NCBI GenBank assembly: GCA_036555425.1
Contig: DATBLL010000031.1
Span: 1 to 15,910 of the forward strand
DNA length: 15,910 nt
DNA from: SBBV01 sp036555425
GTDB taxonomy: Bacteria > Pseudomonadota > Alphaproteobacteria > Bin65
Direction: 5' to 3'
The position numbers and the translations under genes are program-made. The notes beneath the pieces are model-generated. The model searched no databases, was not told the DNA's origin, and saw only the letters and a program-made list of their open reading frames with translations. This document shows, in pieces, positions 1-5,582 of this stretch (the stretch's first letter is position 1; each line of letters begins with the position of its first letter).

Positions 1-189
1 TACGTCAATCGCGGGATGATCGGCGCCGTCGTCGGCGTGCAGCCTTTCGGCGGGGAAGGACTCTCGGGCACCGGGCCCAAAGCAGGCGGGCCACTCTATG
101 TCCCGCGCTTTGCGGTCGAGCGCGCCGTCTCGGTCAATACCGCCGCCGCCGGCGGCAATGCCGCGCTCATGGCGCTGGGCGAGGAATGA
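1..189 (+). CDS. putA: PutA C-terminal end (bifunctional proline dehydrogenase / L-glutamate-gamma-semialdehyde dehydrogenase), 5' truncated
   Basis: The window opens inside this gene; only the last 62 residues are present. The segment reads VNRGMIGAVVGVQPFGGEGL followed by SGTGPKAGGP, which is the highly conserved end of the aldehyde dehydrogenase domain of PutA, the enzyme that oxidises proline to glutamate in two steps. The catalytic Cys/Glu of the dehydrogenase and the N-terminal FAD-dependent proline dehydrogenase domain lie upstream of the window and cannot be checked. A monofunctional glutamate-semialdehyde dehydrogenase is a less likely alternative, because the QPFGGEGLSGTGPKAGG run is most typical of PutA. 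A strong hairpin begins 3 bases after the stop. The next gene is convergent. Confidence 0.88.
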   Translation, partial: YVNRGMIGAVVGVQPFGGEGLSGTGPKAGGPLYVPRFAVERAVSVNTAAAGGNAALMALGEE

Positions 190-191
190 GA

Positions 192-222
192 CGCGTAGGG
201 GCGTGCTGCGCGCCGCTACGCG
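192..222 (+). terminator. Strong stem-loop directly after putA
   Basis: CGCGTAG (192-198) pairs with CTACGCG (216-222). After one G-G mismatch the stem continues with GGCG (200-203) against CGCC (211-214) around a small loop. It starts 3 bases after the putA stop, so it is well placed to end or stabilise the putA transcript. No clear T-run follows, so it would be an atypical intrinsic terminator or a 3'-end-protecting structure. Confidence 0.5.
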
Positions 223-337
223 ACTAGGCGCGTCGTTTCCTCGCGGAATGAGAGAGCCAGCGGGCGAGGATCGCCAGCAGCAGGGCCTTGTTCGCGCTTC
301 GCCAGAGAACCACGGCGTCGGTCTCCTCGCTTCAGGT

Positions 338-427
338 ATCGGGCGGCGCCGCCGTTGGGGTGGGAGGAACGCGCTGGAACCCGGCCGTCTCTATACCGAA
401 AGCCAACGCCGGCCGGCGCCGCCCGAT
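338..427 (-). terminator. Nested inverted repeat just downstream of the iron-binding-protein gene
   Basis: A perfect 14-base inverted repeat (338-351, ATCGGGCGGCGCCG, against 414-427) encloses a second 6-base pair of arms, CGTTGG (353-358) and CCAACG (403-408). On the minus strand the structure begins 8 bases after the stop of the upstream substrate-binding protein gene. It could act as a bidirectional 3' structure between the two convergent genes. The loop is long (about 60 bases), so a classical intrinsic terminator is uncertain. Confidence 0.4.
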
Positions 428-435
428 GCTTGCGA

Positions 436-1506
436 TCAGCGCCAGCCGGCGCGATCGGCGATCTTGAGCGCTTCGGCGCGCAGCGCGCCGAGCTTGGCGA
501 GCGGCAGCGCGTCGGCCTTGAACTTGCCGAAGCCGAGCAGGACGGCCGAGGGCTCGATGCCCGGCTTGATCGGATATTCCTGCACCTGATCGGCGTAGAT
601 CTTCTGCGCGGCGTCGCCCGAGAGGAACTCGATCAGCTTGACCGCATTGTCCTTGTTCTTGGCGCTCGCGGTCACGGCGGCGCCCGAAATGTTCACATGC
701 GTGCCGCGGCCCTGCTGGTTCGGGAAGAACGGCTTCACGGCCAGCGCCGCCTTCCTGGCGGCCTCGTCCTTTCCGGAGAGCATGCCGGCGAGATAGTAGG
801 TGTTGACGATGCCGATATCGCAGACGCCGGCCGCCACGGCCTGGATCTGGTCGCGGTCGCCGCCGGTCGGGTTGCGCGCGAGGTTCTTGGCGAAGCCGTT
901 GGCCCAGTCCTGGGTTTTGGCCGCGCCGTTCGCCGCGATCAGCGACGAGACGAGCGCGAGATTGTAGGTGTGGCCCGAGCTGCGCACGCAGATGCGCTTG
1001 GCCCATTTCGCGTCGGCGAGCGCCTCGTAGGTCGAGAGCTCCTCCGTTTTCACCTTGGCCGGGTTGTAGACGAGGATGCGCGCGCGCAGCGCGAGGCCGA
1101 ACCACTTGCCCTCGGGATGGCGATACTGCGCGGGAATGTTGTTCTCGATCGCCGCCGACGCCGCCGGCTGCAGGAGTCCGGCCTCCTCGAGCTGCACGAG
1201 ATTGGCGACGTCGACCGTGAGGACGATATCGGCCGGGCTCGCCCTGCCCTCGGCCTTGAGCCGCTCGATGCCGGCGTCCTTCACGTAGACGATGTTGACC
1301 CTGATGCCCGTGCTCTTGGTGAACGCCTCGAGCAGCGGGCGGATCAGCACTTCCTGCCGGTAGGAGTAGACGTTGACCTCGCCCGCGGCGAAGGCCGGGC
1401 CGGCGAGGCCCGCGAGCGGGGCGCCGAGCGCGAGGCAGGCGGCGCCGGCGGCGCGGAGGACGGCGCGGCGGGGCAGGGCGCGGCCGGTGCGGGAGACAGA
1501 TGTCAT
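436..1506 (-). CDS. Periplasmic ferric-iron-type ABC transporter substrate-binding protein (FutA/FbpA-like)
   Basis: A 356-residue class-II extracellular solute-binding protein. Residues 1-40 look like a twin-arginine export signal: RRAVLRAA at 13-20, a hydrophobic stretch, then AFA before AGE near residue 40. The mature protein begins EVNVYSYRQ, as in FutA/FbpA ferric-binding proteins. It carries the adjacent tyrosine pair in NTYYLAG (Tyr237-Tyr238), which in that family coordinates Fe(III); Tyr47, Tyr49 and Tyr147 are further candidate ligands. I chose the ATG at 1506 because it leaves the Tat signal at the N terminus and places an operator-like dyad just upstream. A start at 1584 would put that dyad inside the coding region. 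No permease or ATPase gene adjoins it, so it is an orphan here. Ferric specificity is inferred from family resemblance and the upstream boxes; other anions or metals remain possible. Confidence 0.85.
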   Translation of the reverse strand: MTSVSRTGRALPRRAVLRAAGAACLALGAPLAGLAGPAFAAGEVNVYSYRQEVLIRPLLEAFTKSTGIRVNIVYVKDAGIERLKAEGRASPADIVLTVDVANLVQLEEAGLLQPAASAAIENNIPAQYRHPEGKWFGLALRARILVYNPAKVKTEELSTYEALADAKWAKRICVRSSGHTYNLALVSSLIAANGAAKTQDWANGFAKNLARNPTGGDRDQIQAVAAGVCDIGIVNTYYLAGMLSGKDEAARKAALAVKPFFPNQQGRGTHVNISGAAVTASAKNKDNAVKLIEFLSGDAAQKIYADQVQEYPIKPGIEPSAVLLGFGKFKADALPLAKLGALRAEALKIADRAGWR

Positions 1507-1533
1507 GGCGATCGGCTCGTTTCGGGGCAGGGG

Positions 1534-1550
1534 TTGCGAATGATTTGCAA
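1534..1550. promoter_or_regulatory. Fur/Mur-like operator, proximal dyad
   Basis: TTGCGAATGATTTGCAA is an 8-1-8 dyad with a single mismatch between arms. It lies 28 bases upstream of the ATG of the iron-binding-protein gene. Its TGCRAAT core resembles the alphaproteobacterial Fur/Mur box. A second copy lies 56 bases further upstream. The site is seen in the sequence; the regulator is inferred. Confidence 0.6.
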
Positions 1551-1589
1551 TAGCGTTCTTACCGGCGCCGCCCGTCCGCGTCAAGCCTC

Positions 1590-1606
1590 TTGCGAACGAT
1601 TCGCAG
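1590..1606. promoter_or_regulatory. Fur/Mur-like operator, distal dyad
   Basis: TTGCGAACGATTCGCAG contains the perfect dyad TGCGAA-N3-TTCGCA, matching the form of the proximal site (TGCGAA-N3-TTTGCA). It lies in the divergent region between the iron-binding-protein gene and the GlsB-like gene, so either or both could be controlled from it. Confidence 0.55.
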
Positions 1607-1693
1607 GAGCGCGTCAGCCGGCCGCAGGACGTAACCTATCGGCAATCACCCCTCGCTATCCCGTGGGCGGTTCCAAGGCGCGGTGTCCGCCGC

Positions 1694-1721
1694 TAGGGTA
1701 GGAACGGGGGCACCTCCCCTA
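1694..1721 (+). other. Stem-loop in the leader of the GlsB-like gene
   Basis: TAGGGTAGG (1694-1702) pairs with CCTCCCCTA (1713-1721), with one mismatch, around a 10-base loop. It ends 15 bases before the ATG at 1737. No good Shine-Dalgarno sequence lies between the hairpin and the start, so the purine-rich arm or loop may matter for translation. Function is inference. Confidence 0.3.
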
Positions 1722-1736
1722 TTCTCTGGATTGCCA

Positions 1737-1991
1737 ATGAGCACGCTGATCGATGCCGCCTATCTTCTTCTGATCGGACTGGTCGCGGGCTTCCTCGCCG
1801 CCACGCTGCTGGGCGAGCGGCGCCGCTACGGCGTCATCGGCTATCTCGTGGTGGGCGTGATCGGCGCCATCGGCGGCAACTATGTCTTCGGCTCGCTGCA
1901 GCTCCCGAACACCGGCACCGAATGGCGCCTCATCGCCGGCGTCGTCGGCGCCATCGTGCTGATCCTGCTGCTGCGCCTGCTGCGGCGGTAG
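1737..1991 (+). CDS. GlsB/YeaQ/YmgE-family (transglycosylase-associated) small membrane protein
   Basis: An 84-residue, glycine-rich, very hydrophobic protein with three predicted membrane segments (about residues 4-22, 33-53 and 65-82). The middle segment, GVIGYLVVGVIGAIGG, and the last, AGVVGAIVLILLLRLL, match the GlsB/YeaQ/YmgE pattern of IGxxGA-type helices. The family is usually stress-associated and sits in the inner membrane; its biochemical role is unknown. The ATG at 1737 gives the family's usual length, and longer forms would add non-family residues. It converges on mtgA, with 16 bases between the stops. That is noteworthy only because the old family name 'transglycosylase-associated' is historical and does not show a link to MtgA. 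Confidence 0.85.
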   Translation: MSTLIDAAYLLLIGLVAGFLAATLLGERRRYGVIGYLVVGVIGAIGGNYVFGSLQLPNTGTEWRLIAGVVGAIVLILLLRLLRR

Positions 1992-2007
1992 AGCCTGTCG
2001 CGCACGC

Positions 2008-2715
2008 CTACGGGCAGACGCGGCGTTCCCCCAGCGGCGTCTGCGCCATCCGCTGTTGGATGTTCGCGGCGCGCGCGCGCATGTAGGGCGCGTCGAGCGC
2101 GTCGGCGCGGATGCGCGGGCTCGGCAGCACGGCGGCGATCAGCGCGGCCTGCAGCGGCGAAAGCTCGGCGGCGCGGCGCTTGAAATGGACGCGCGCGGCG
2201 GCCTCGGCGCCGTAGACGCCGTCGCCCATCTCGACGATGTTGAGGTAGACCTCGAGGATGCGATCCTTGCTCCAAAAGGCCTCGATGAGCACGGTGAAGC
2301 CGGCCTCGAACCCTTTGCGGATCAGGCTGCGGCCGGGCCAGAGGAACAGGTTCTTGGCGAGCTGATTGGTGAGCGTGCTGGCGCCGCGGTCGCCTTCGCC
2401 GGAACGGTATTCGCGCCAGACGCGCCGCAGCTCGACCCAGTCGAAACCGGCATGGCTGCAGAAGCGCTGGTCCTCCGAGGCGATCACGGCGCGCTGGAGA
2501 GGACGCGAGATGCGGGCGAGCGGCGCCCAGCGCCGGGCCTGCGGCCAGGCGTCTTCCTCGATGCCGCGCAGCCACATCAACGGCGTCGCCGGCGGCGCCA
2601 CGACCCCGTAGGCCACGACCGAGAGGACGCAAGCGACGGCGAGGCAAGCGCCGGCCGCAAGCGCCGCCCTAAAGAGGCGGCCAAACCAGGATCGCGCCTT
2701 GCCCTTACGCGGCAT
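2008..2715 (-). CDS. mtgA: Monofunctional biosynthetic peptidoglycan glycosyltransferase
   Basis: A 235-residue GT51 enzyme that polymerises glycan strands from lipid II at the outer face of the inner membrane. An N-terminal basic segment precedes one membrane anchor (about residues 17-38). The family motifs follow in order: the catalytic-Glu motif in IASEDQRFCSHAGFDW (Glu81), GASTLTNQLAKNLFL (111-125), RKGFE (133-137), and KDRILEVYLNIVEMGDGVYG (150-169). No transpeptidase domain follows, and length and layout are normal for MtgA. I chose the ATG at 2715 because it overlaps the end of the upstream oxygenase gene by 11 bases (ATGCCGCGTAA), a typical coupled start. An upstream start at 2760 would extend far into the oxygenase gene. 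Confidence 0.93.
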   Translation of the reverse strand: MPRKGKARSWFGRLFRAALAAGACLAVACVLSVVAYGVVAPPATPLMWLRGIEEDAWPQARRWAPLARISRPLQRAVIASEDQRFCSHAGFDWVELRRVWREYRSGEGDRGASTLTNQLAKNLFLWPGRSLIRKGFEAGFTVLIEAFWSKDRILEVYLNIVEMGDGVYGAEAAARVHFKRRAAELSPLQAALIAAVLPSPRIRADALDAPYMRARAANIQQRMAQTPLGERRVCP

Positions 2716-3877
2716 CCGCCGAATCCGCCTTGGCGGCGTCGTCGCCGAGCGACGCGTCAACGGCCTCGTGGAACCATGCCGCGGAATGCTCGAAGCGGCC
2801 GAAGACGAGCTCGGCGTTGGCGCCGGAGCGCAAGGTGGAGTGCTTCGATTCCATCAGCGCAAAATCCTCGGCCAGCGTGGTCCAGAAGATGTTGACGTTC
2901 TTGTCCCAATGCGCGCGCGCCTTGTCGCTCTTGGGCGCCTCGGGCACGAGCGTGGCGCCGGAGACGATGGTGCGGCCGGGCGAGACCGGCCAGACCGTGG
3001 CGACCTGTGCGTGATCGGGCTCGAGCAGCACGATCGTGCCCGGGAAGAAGAAATAGAGCGGATTGCCGTGCTCGCGGATGCGCCAGATCGCGGGATCGGT
3101 ATTGCGCAGCATCTCGATCGAGCGCTTGGCGAGGAACAGGCGCTGGTTGCGCCCGAAGCGGTCGAAGACGCACATCGTGTCGAGGAACATGTGCGCGATG
3201 GTTTTCCGGTGCGCGTGGCGGACGTGGTAGGAGTCGAGCGACGCGTCGTTGACGAGCTTCCAATTGGCGGCGAGCTCGTAGCGCCGCGGCGCGTAGGGGA
3301 CATGCGTGCCGAGGCCGAACGCGCCGAGCTCCGCCGCCAGCGGCGCGAGCTCGGCGCCGATGTCGCCGGTCCAGGCCGGATCGGGCACCGCCCAGACGAG
3401 GCCGCAATGTTCGGCGACGCGCACCGGCACGAGGCCATGCCGCGCGCGGTCGAGATCGGGAAATCCTTCCGCGTGCGGGATGTGCGCGAGCGCGCCGTCG
3501 TCGCCATAGGTCCAGGCGTGGTAGGGGCAGACGAAGGCGCGCTTGCCCTGGCCGCAGGCCTCCCATTCGACGCGCGTGCCGCGGTGGCGGCAGGCGTTGA
3601 CGAAGGCGCGCAGCGTGCCGTCGCGCCCGCGCACGGCCAGCAGCGGAACGCCCGAGAGGTCGTGGGTCAGGAAGTCGCCGGGCTTGGCCACGTCGGCGCT
3701 GTAGCCGATCGCCAGCGGGAAGCGCCGGAAGAGGCGGGCGCGCTCGCGCGCGAATTGCGCCTCGTCGGTGTAGAACGCGACCGGCCGCGCATGGCCGGTC
3801 GGCGCCATGCCGGTCGAGCCGTCGGCGAGATGATCCAGCACCCGCCGGATGAGCGCGATTTCGGTGGCGTGGTCCAT
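2705..3877 (-). CDS. Rieske non-haem iron aromatic-ring-hydroxylating oxygenase, alpha subunit
   Basis: A 390-residue oxygenase subunit. The N-terminal Rieske domain has the [2Fe-2S] ligands Cys96-x-His98 and Cys117-x2-His120 (NACRHRG and CPYHAW). The C-terminal catalytic domain has the mononuclear-iron facial triad: His218 and His223 in LDSYHVRHAH, with Asp338 in LAEDFALMES as the likely third ligand. Asp215 in the same segment fits the electron-transfer bridge residue of the family. Such enzymes need a reductase, often also a ferredoxin; neither is encoded nearby. The substrate cannot be read from sequence. I chose the ATG at 3877 because the family alignment begins close to MDHATEIALIRR; the open frame runs on upstream without family sequence. 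Its stop overlaps the mtgA start, suggesting one transcript. Confidence 0.9.
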   Translation of the reverse strand: MDHATEIALIRRVLDHLADGSTGMAPTGHARPVAFYTDEAQFARERARLFRRFPLAIGYSADVAKPGDFLTHDLSGVPLLAVRGRDGTLRAFVNACRHRGTRVEWEACGQGKRAFVCPYHAWTYGDDGALAHIPHAEGFPDLDRARHGLVPVRVAEHCGLVWAVPDPAWTGDIGAELAPLAAELGAFGLGTHVPYAPRRYELAANWKLVNDASLDSYHVRHAHRKTIAHMFLDTMCVFDRFGRNQRLFLAKRSIEMLRNTDPAIWRIREHGNPLYFFFPGTIVLLEPDHAQVATVWPVSPGRTIVSGATLVPEAPKSDKARAHWDKNVNIFWTTLAEDFALMESKHSTLRSGANAELVFGRFEHSAAWFHEAVDASLGDDAAKADSADAA

Positions 3878-4013
3878 GGCGTTGCGAGACGACGATAACA
3901 GAGCGGCGGGCCGCTCCGAAAGTGCTTCAAACCGCGCCGGATCGAAGGGCTGGCGCCGCGCGCCGCGTTCGTCCATGAATGCGTCGAATTCTCGTTCGTG
4001 CAGGGAGAAGCGC

Positions 4014-4430
4014 ATGCGCCGTGCCTGGATCATTTGTCTCGCCATTGCCGCGTGGCTCGGCGCCACCGCGGCGGCGGCGGCGCAGGACGACATCGTCCGC
4101 GAGCTGCAGAGGAAGGCGCGGGCGAAGGATATGGACGACGGCTTCTGCGAACGCGCCAGCGAGCGTCTCGAACGGCTCGGCCAACCGCACGTGCGCGAGC
4201 GCCTCAACGAGACGCTCTCGCGCGCCGACGGCGAGACGGTCACGATGCTGTTCGTCAGCGAGGAGGAGATGCCCGCGCGAACGTGCCTGTACCTCGTCTT
4301 CCAGCCTGCCGCGATGAAGGGCGGCAGGAAATGCCGCGCCTCGACGATCTTCGGCTGCATGATCGGTCGCGACTGCCGCGTCAGCGCCAATCAGCCGATC
4401 TGCGAGCGCAGTCCGGGCATGTGGGATTGA
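4014..4430 (+). CDS. Small exported six-cysteine protein of unknown function (paralog A)
   Basis: A 138-residue protein. An N-terminal signal peptide (MRRAWIICLAIAAWLG followed by an Ala-rich run) probably ends before QDD near residue 24, so export to the periplasm is likely. The mature part has six Cys at 45, 91, 107, 115, 121 and 130, ending in GRDCR, ICE and PGMWD blocks. It is clearly homologous to the gene at 4973-5407, which has the same Cys spacing. I do not recognise a named domain. The start is supported by AGGGAG (4002-4007) 6 bases before the ATG. The gene is divergent from the oxygenase gene and its stop lies 21 bases from the convergent RidA-family gene. Three structural disulfides or a metal/haem role are possible but not shown. 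Confidence 0.8.
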   Translation: MRRAWIICLAIAAWLGATAAAAAQDDIVRELQRKARAKDMDDGFCERASERLERLGQPHVRERLNETLSRADGETVTMLFVSEEEMPARTCLYLVFQPAAMKGGRKCRASTIFGCMIGRDCRVSANQPICERSPGMWD

Positions 4431-4451
4431 GAGGCGCTGCGAGGGCGGCGC

Positions 4452-4880
4452 TCAGCGGTCGATCACCGCCACCGCGTTGATCTCGACGAGGCAGCGCGGA
4501 TCGGTGGCGAGGCGGACGACCTGCACCGTCGTCGTCGCCGGCTTGGCCTCGCCGAAATATTCGCCCCAGACGCGGTTGAGCGAGTCCTGGTCGGCGAGAT
4601 CGGTCACGAACCGGTCGGCCTTCACCACGTCGGCGAAGCTGGCGCCGACCGCGGCGAGGCCGCGCTTCAGATTCTCCAGCGCCGCCTTCGTCTGCCCGGC
4701 CATGTCGGGCGGCATCTTGTCGAATTCCTCCGGCCGGTGCGGATGGTGATGGTAGACTGGGGCGGCGGTGACGCCGGCGAGATAGATGGTCGTACCACCC
4801 GTCACCTTGATCGCCGGCGCATACGGCATCCACATTTTCGGCGCATCCGGCCAATGCACGTGCTCGACGGTCCTGGGCAT
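4452..4880 (-). CDS. RidA/YjgF/YER057c/UK114-family protein lacking the deaminase arginine
   Basis: A 142-residue Rid-family protein, slightly longer than E. coli RidA (128) because of a His/Pro-rich insert, APVYHHHPHRPEEFDK, after the first strands. The body of the fold is clear: AALENLKRGLAAVGASFADV, VVKADRFVTDLAD and the terminal CLVEINAVAVI. In RidA the imine-deaminating residue is Arg105 in PARSCVEV. The aligned segment here is PATTTVQV, so a Thr (about residue 116) replaces it. The protein is therefore unlikely to be a canonical 2-aminoacrylate deaminase and more probably belongs to another Rid subgroup. The symbol ridA is withheld for that reason. It lies between, and opposite to, the two six-Cys paralogs: its stop faces one and its start region faces the other. 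Confidence 0.85.
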   Translation of the reverse strand: MPRTVEHVHWPDAPKMWMPYAPAIKVTGGTTIYLAGVTAAPVYHHHPHRPEEFDKMPPDMAGQTKAALENLKRGLAAVGASFADVVKADRFVTDLADQDSLNRVWGEYFGEAKPATTTVQVVRLATDPRCLVEINAVAVIDR

Positions 4881-4972
4881 GTCGCGTCCTCGCATGCGAG
4901 AATGATCGGCGCCGAACACTAATGCATGGTCCGCGCGAGCGGAACCGGCGGCGCCGTCCCCGGGAGACTGCG

Positions 4973-5407
4973 ATGCGCGGCATCTTCTTTGTCTCGTTTC
5001 TCGCGGCGATGGCGGCCGCCGCGCCCGCTTGGTCGCAGCAGCCCGAAACCGCGATCGCGCGCGAGATCGCGCGCGAGCTCGAGCGCAAGGCGCGGGCCGG
5101 CGAGGCCGATGCCGGCTTCTGCGTCCGCGCCAGCGCCAATCTGGTGCGGCTGACGCGCGAGCAGGCCGCAAGCCACCTCAATCGCCTCCTCGCGCGCCCC
5201 GATCAGGCCCCCGCATCGCTGGTCTATGTCATTGCCGATCTGCCGAACGGCACGCCGGCCTGCGCCTATCTCGCGTTCCAGCCCGTCGGCTCGCGCGACG
5301 GCAAGAAGTGCCGGCCCACGCAGACCTTCGTCTGCATCGCGGGCCGGGACTGCCGCGCCAAGCTCGACGACGCGATCTGCGAGGTGCGGCCGGGGCTGTG
5401 GGATTGA
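4973..5407 (+). CDS. Small exported six-cysteine protein of unknown function (paralog B)
   Basis: A 144-residue protein with a signal peptide (MRGIFFVSFLAAMAAAAPAW, cleavage probably near SQQ) and six Cys at 50, 97, 113, 121, 127 and 136. It aligns with the protein at 4014-4430 over its whole mature length. Shared blocks include RE(L)xRKARA, GFCxRAS, FQP, G(R/K)KCR, GRDCR, ICE and PG(M/L)WD. Spacing between the last five Cys is identical in both (16, 8, 6, 9) and the first interval differs by one residue. GGGAGA (4962-4967) precedes the ATG by 5 bases. The promoter must lie in the 92 bases shared with the divergent RidA-family gene. No named domain was recognised and function is unknown. Confidence 0.8.
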   Translation: MRGIFFVSFLAAMAAAAPAWSQQPETAIAREIARELERKARAGEADAGFCVRASANLVRLTREQAASHLNRLLARPDQAPASLVYVIADLPNGTPACAYLAFQPVGSRDGKKCRPTQTFVCIAGRDCRAKLDDAICEVRPGLWD

Positions 5408-5415
5408 GGCATTCT

Positions 5416-5440
5416 CCTTCGCCCGTGAAGCGGGGGTAGG
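5416..5440. repeat. Intergenic hairpin repeat, copy 1
   Basis: CCTTCGCCCG and CGGGGGTAGG pair at 8 of 10 positions around a TGAAG loop. It begins 9 bases after the stop of paralog B and resembles the hairpin at 5558-5582. It could serve as a 3' structure for paralog B. Between the two hairpins nothing else recognisable is present. Confidence 0.45.
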
Positions 5441-5557
5441 TCGGGATGGGGGCTTGGGCGCGCGAGCACCCCAACCAGCGACGTCGCGTGCCGAGTGGTA
5501 ATGCTACGTCACGCTTCGCCGTCCCAACCCCTTCCGGCCCGCGCCGCGCGCAGTCCA

Positions 5558-5582
5558 CCTCGCCCGCTATACGCGGGGGAGG
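5558..5582. repeat. Intergenic hairpin repeat, copy 2, overlapping the synthetase 3' end
   Basis: CCTCGCCCGC and GCGGGGGAGG pair at 9 of 10 positions around TATAC. On the minus strand the element encodes the last residues (LPRV) and TAG stop of the acyl-CoA synthetase gene. It is similar in arms and size to the hairpin at 5416-5440, suggesting two copies of one small repeat family. It may also terminate convergent transcripts. Confidence 0.5.

Noticed and set aside
1507..1584. Earlier start of the iron-binding protein at 1584
   Set aside because: It would bury the Tat signal 26 residues in and place the proximal operator dyad inside the coding sequence.
355..1701. Long open frame on the plus strand opposite the iron-binding-protein gene
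   Set aside because: It is antisense to a well-supported gene, rich in Arg/Gly/Ala/Glu, has no recognisable domain, and is expected from the strong third-position GC bias.
2699..3898. Open frame of about 400 codons opposite the Rieske oxygenase
   Set aside because: It is a mirror of GC-biased codons in a gene whose metal ligands are all intact; composition is that of a shadow frame.
3878..4390. N-terminal extension of the Rieske oxygenase up to 4390
   Set aside because: The extension would overlap a supported gene on the other strand and adds no family sequence; the ATG at 3877 fits family starts.
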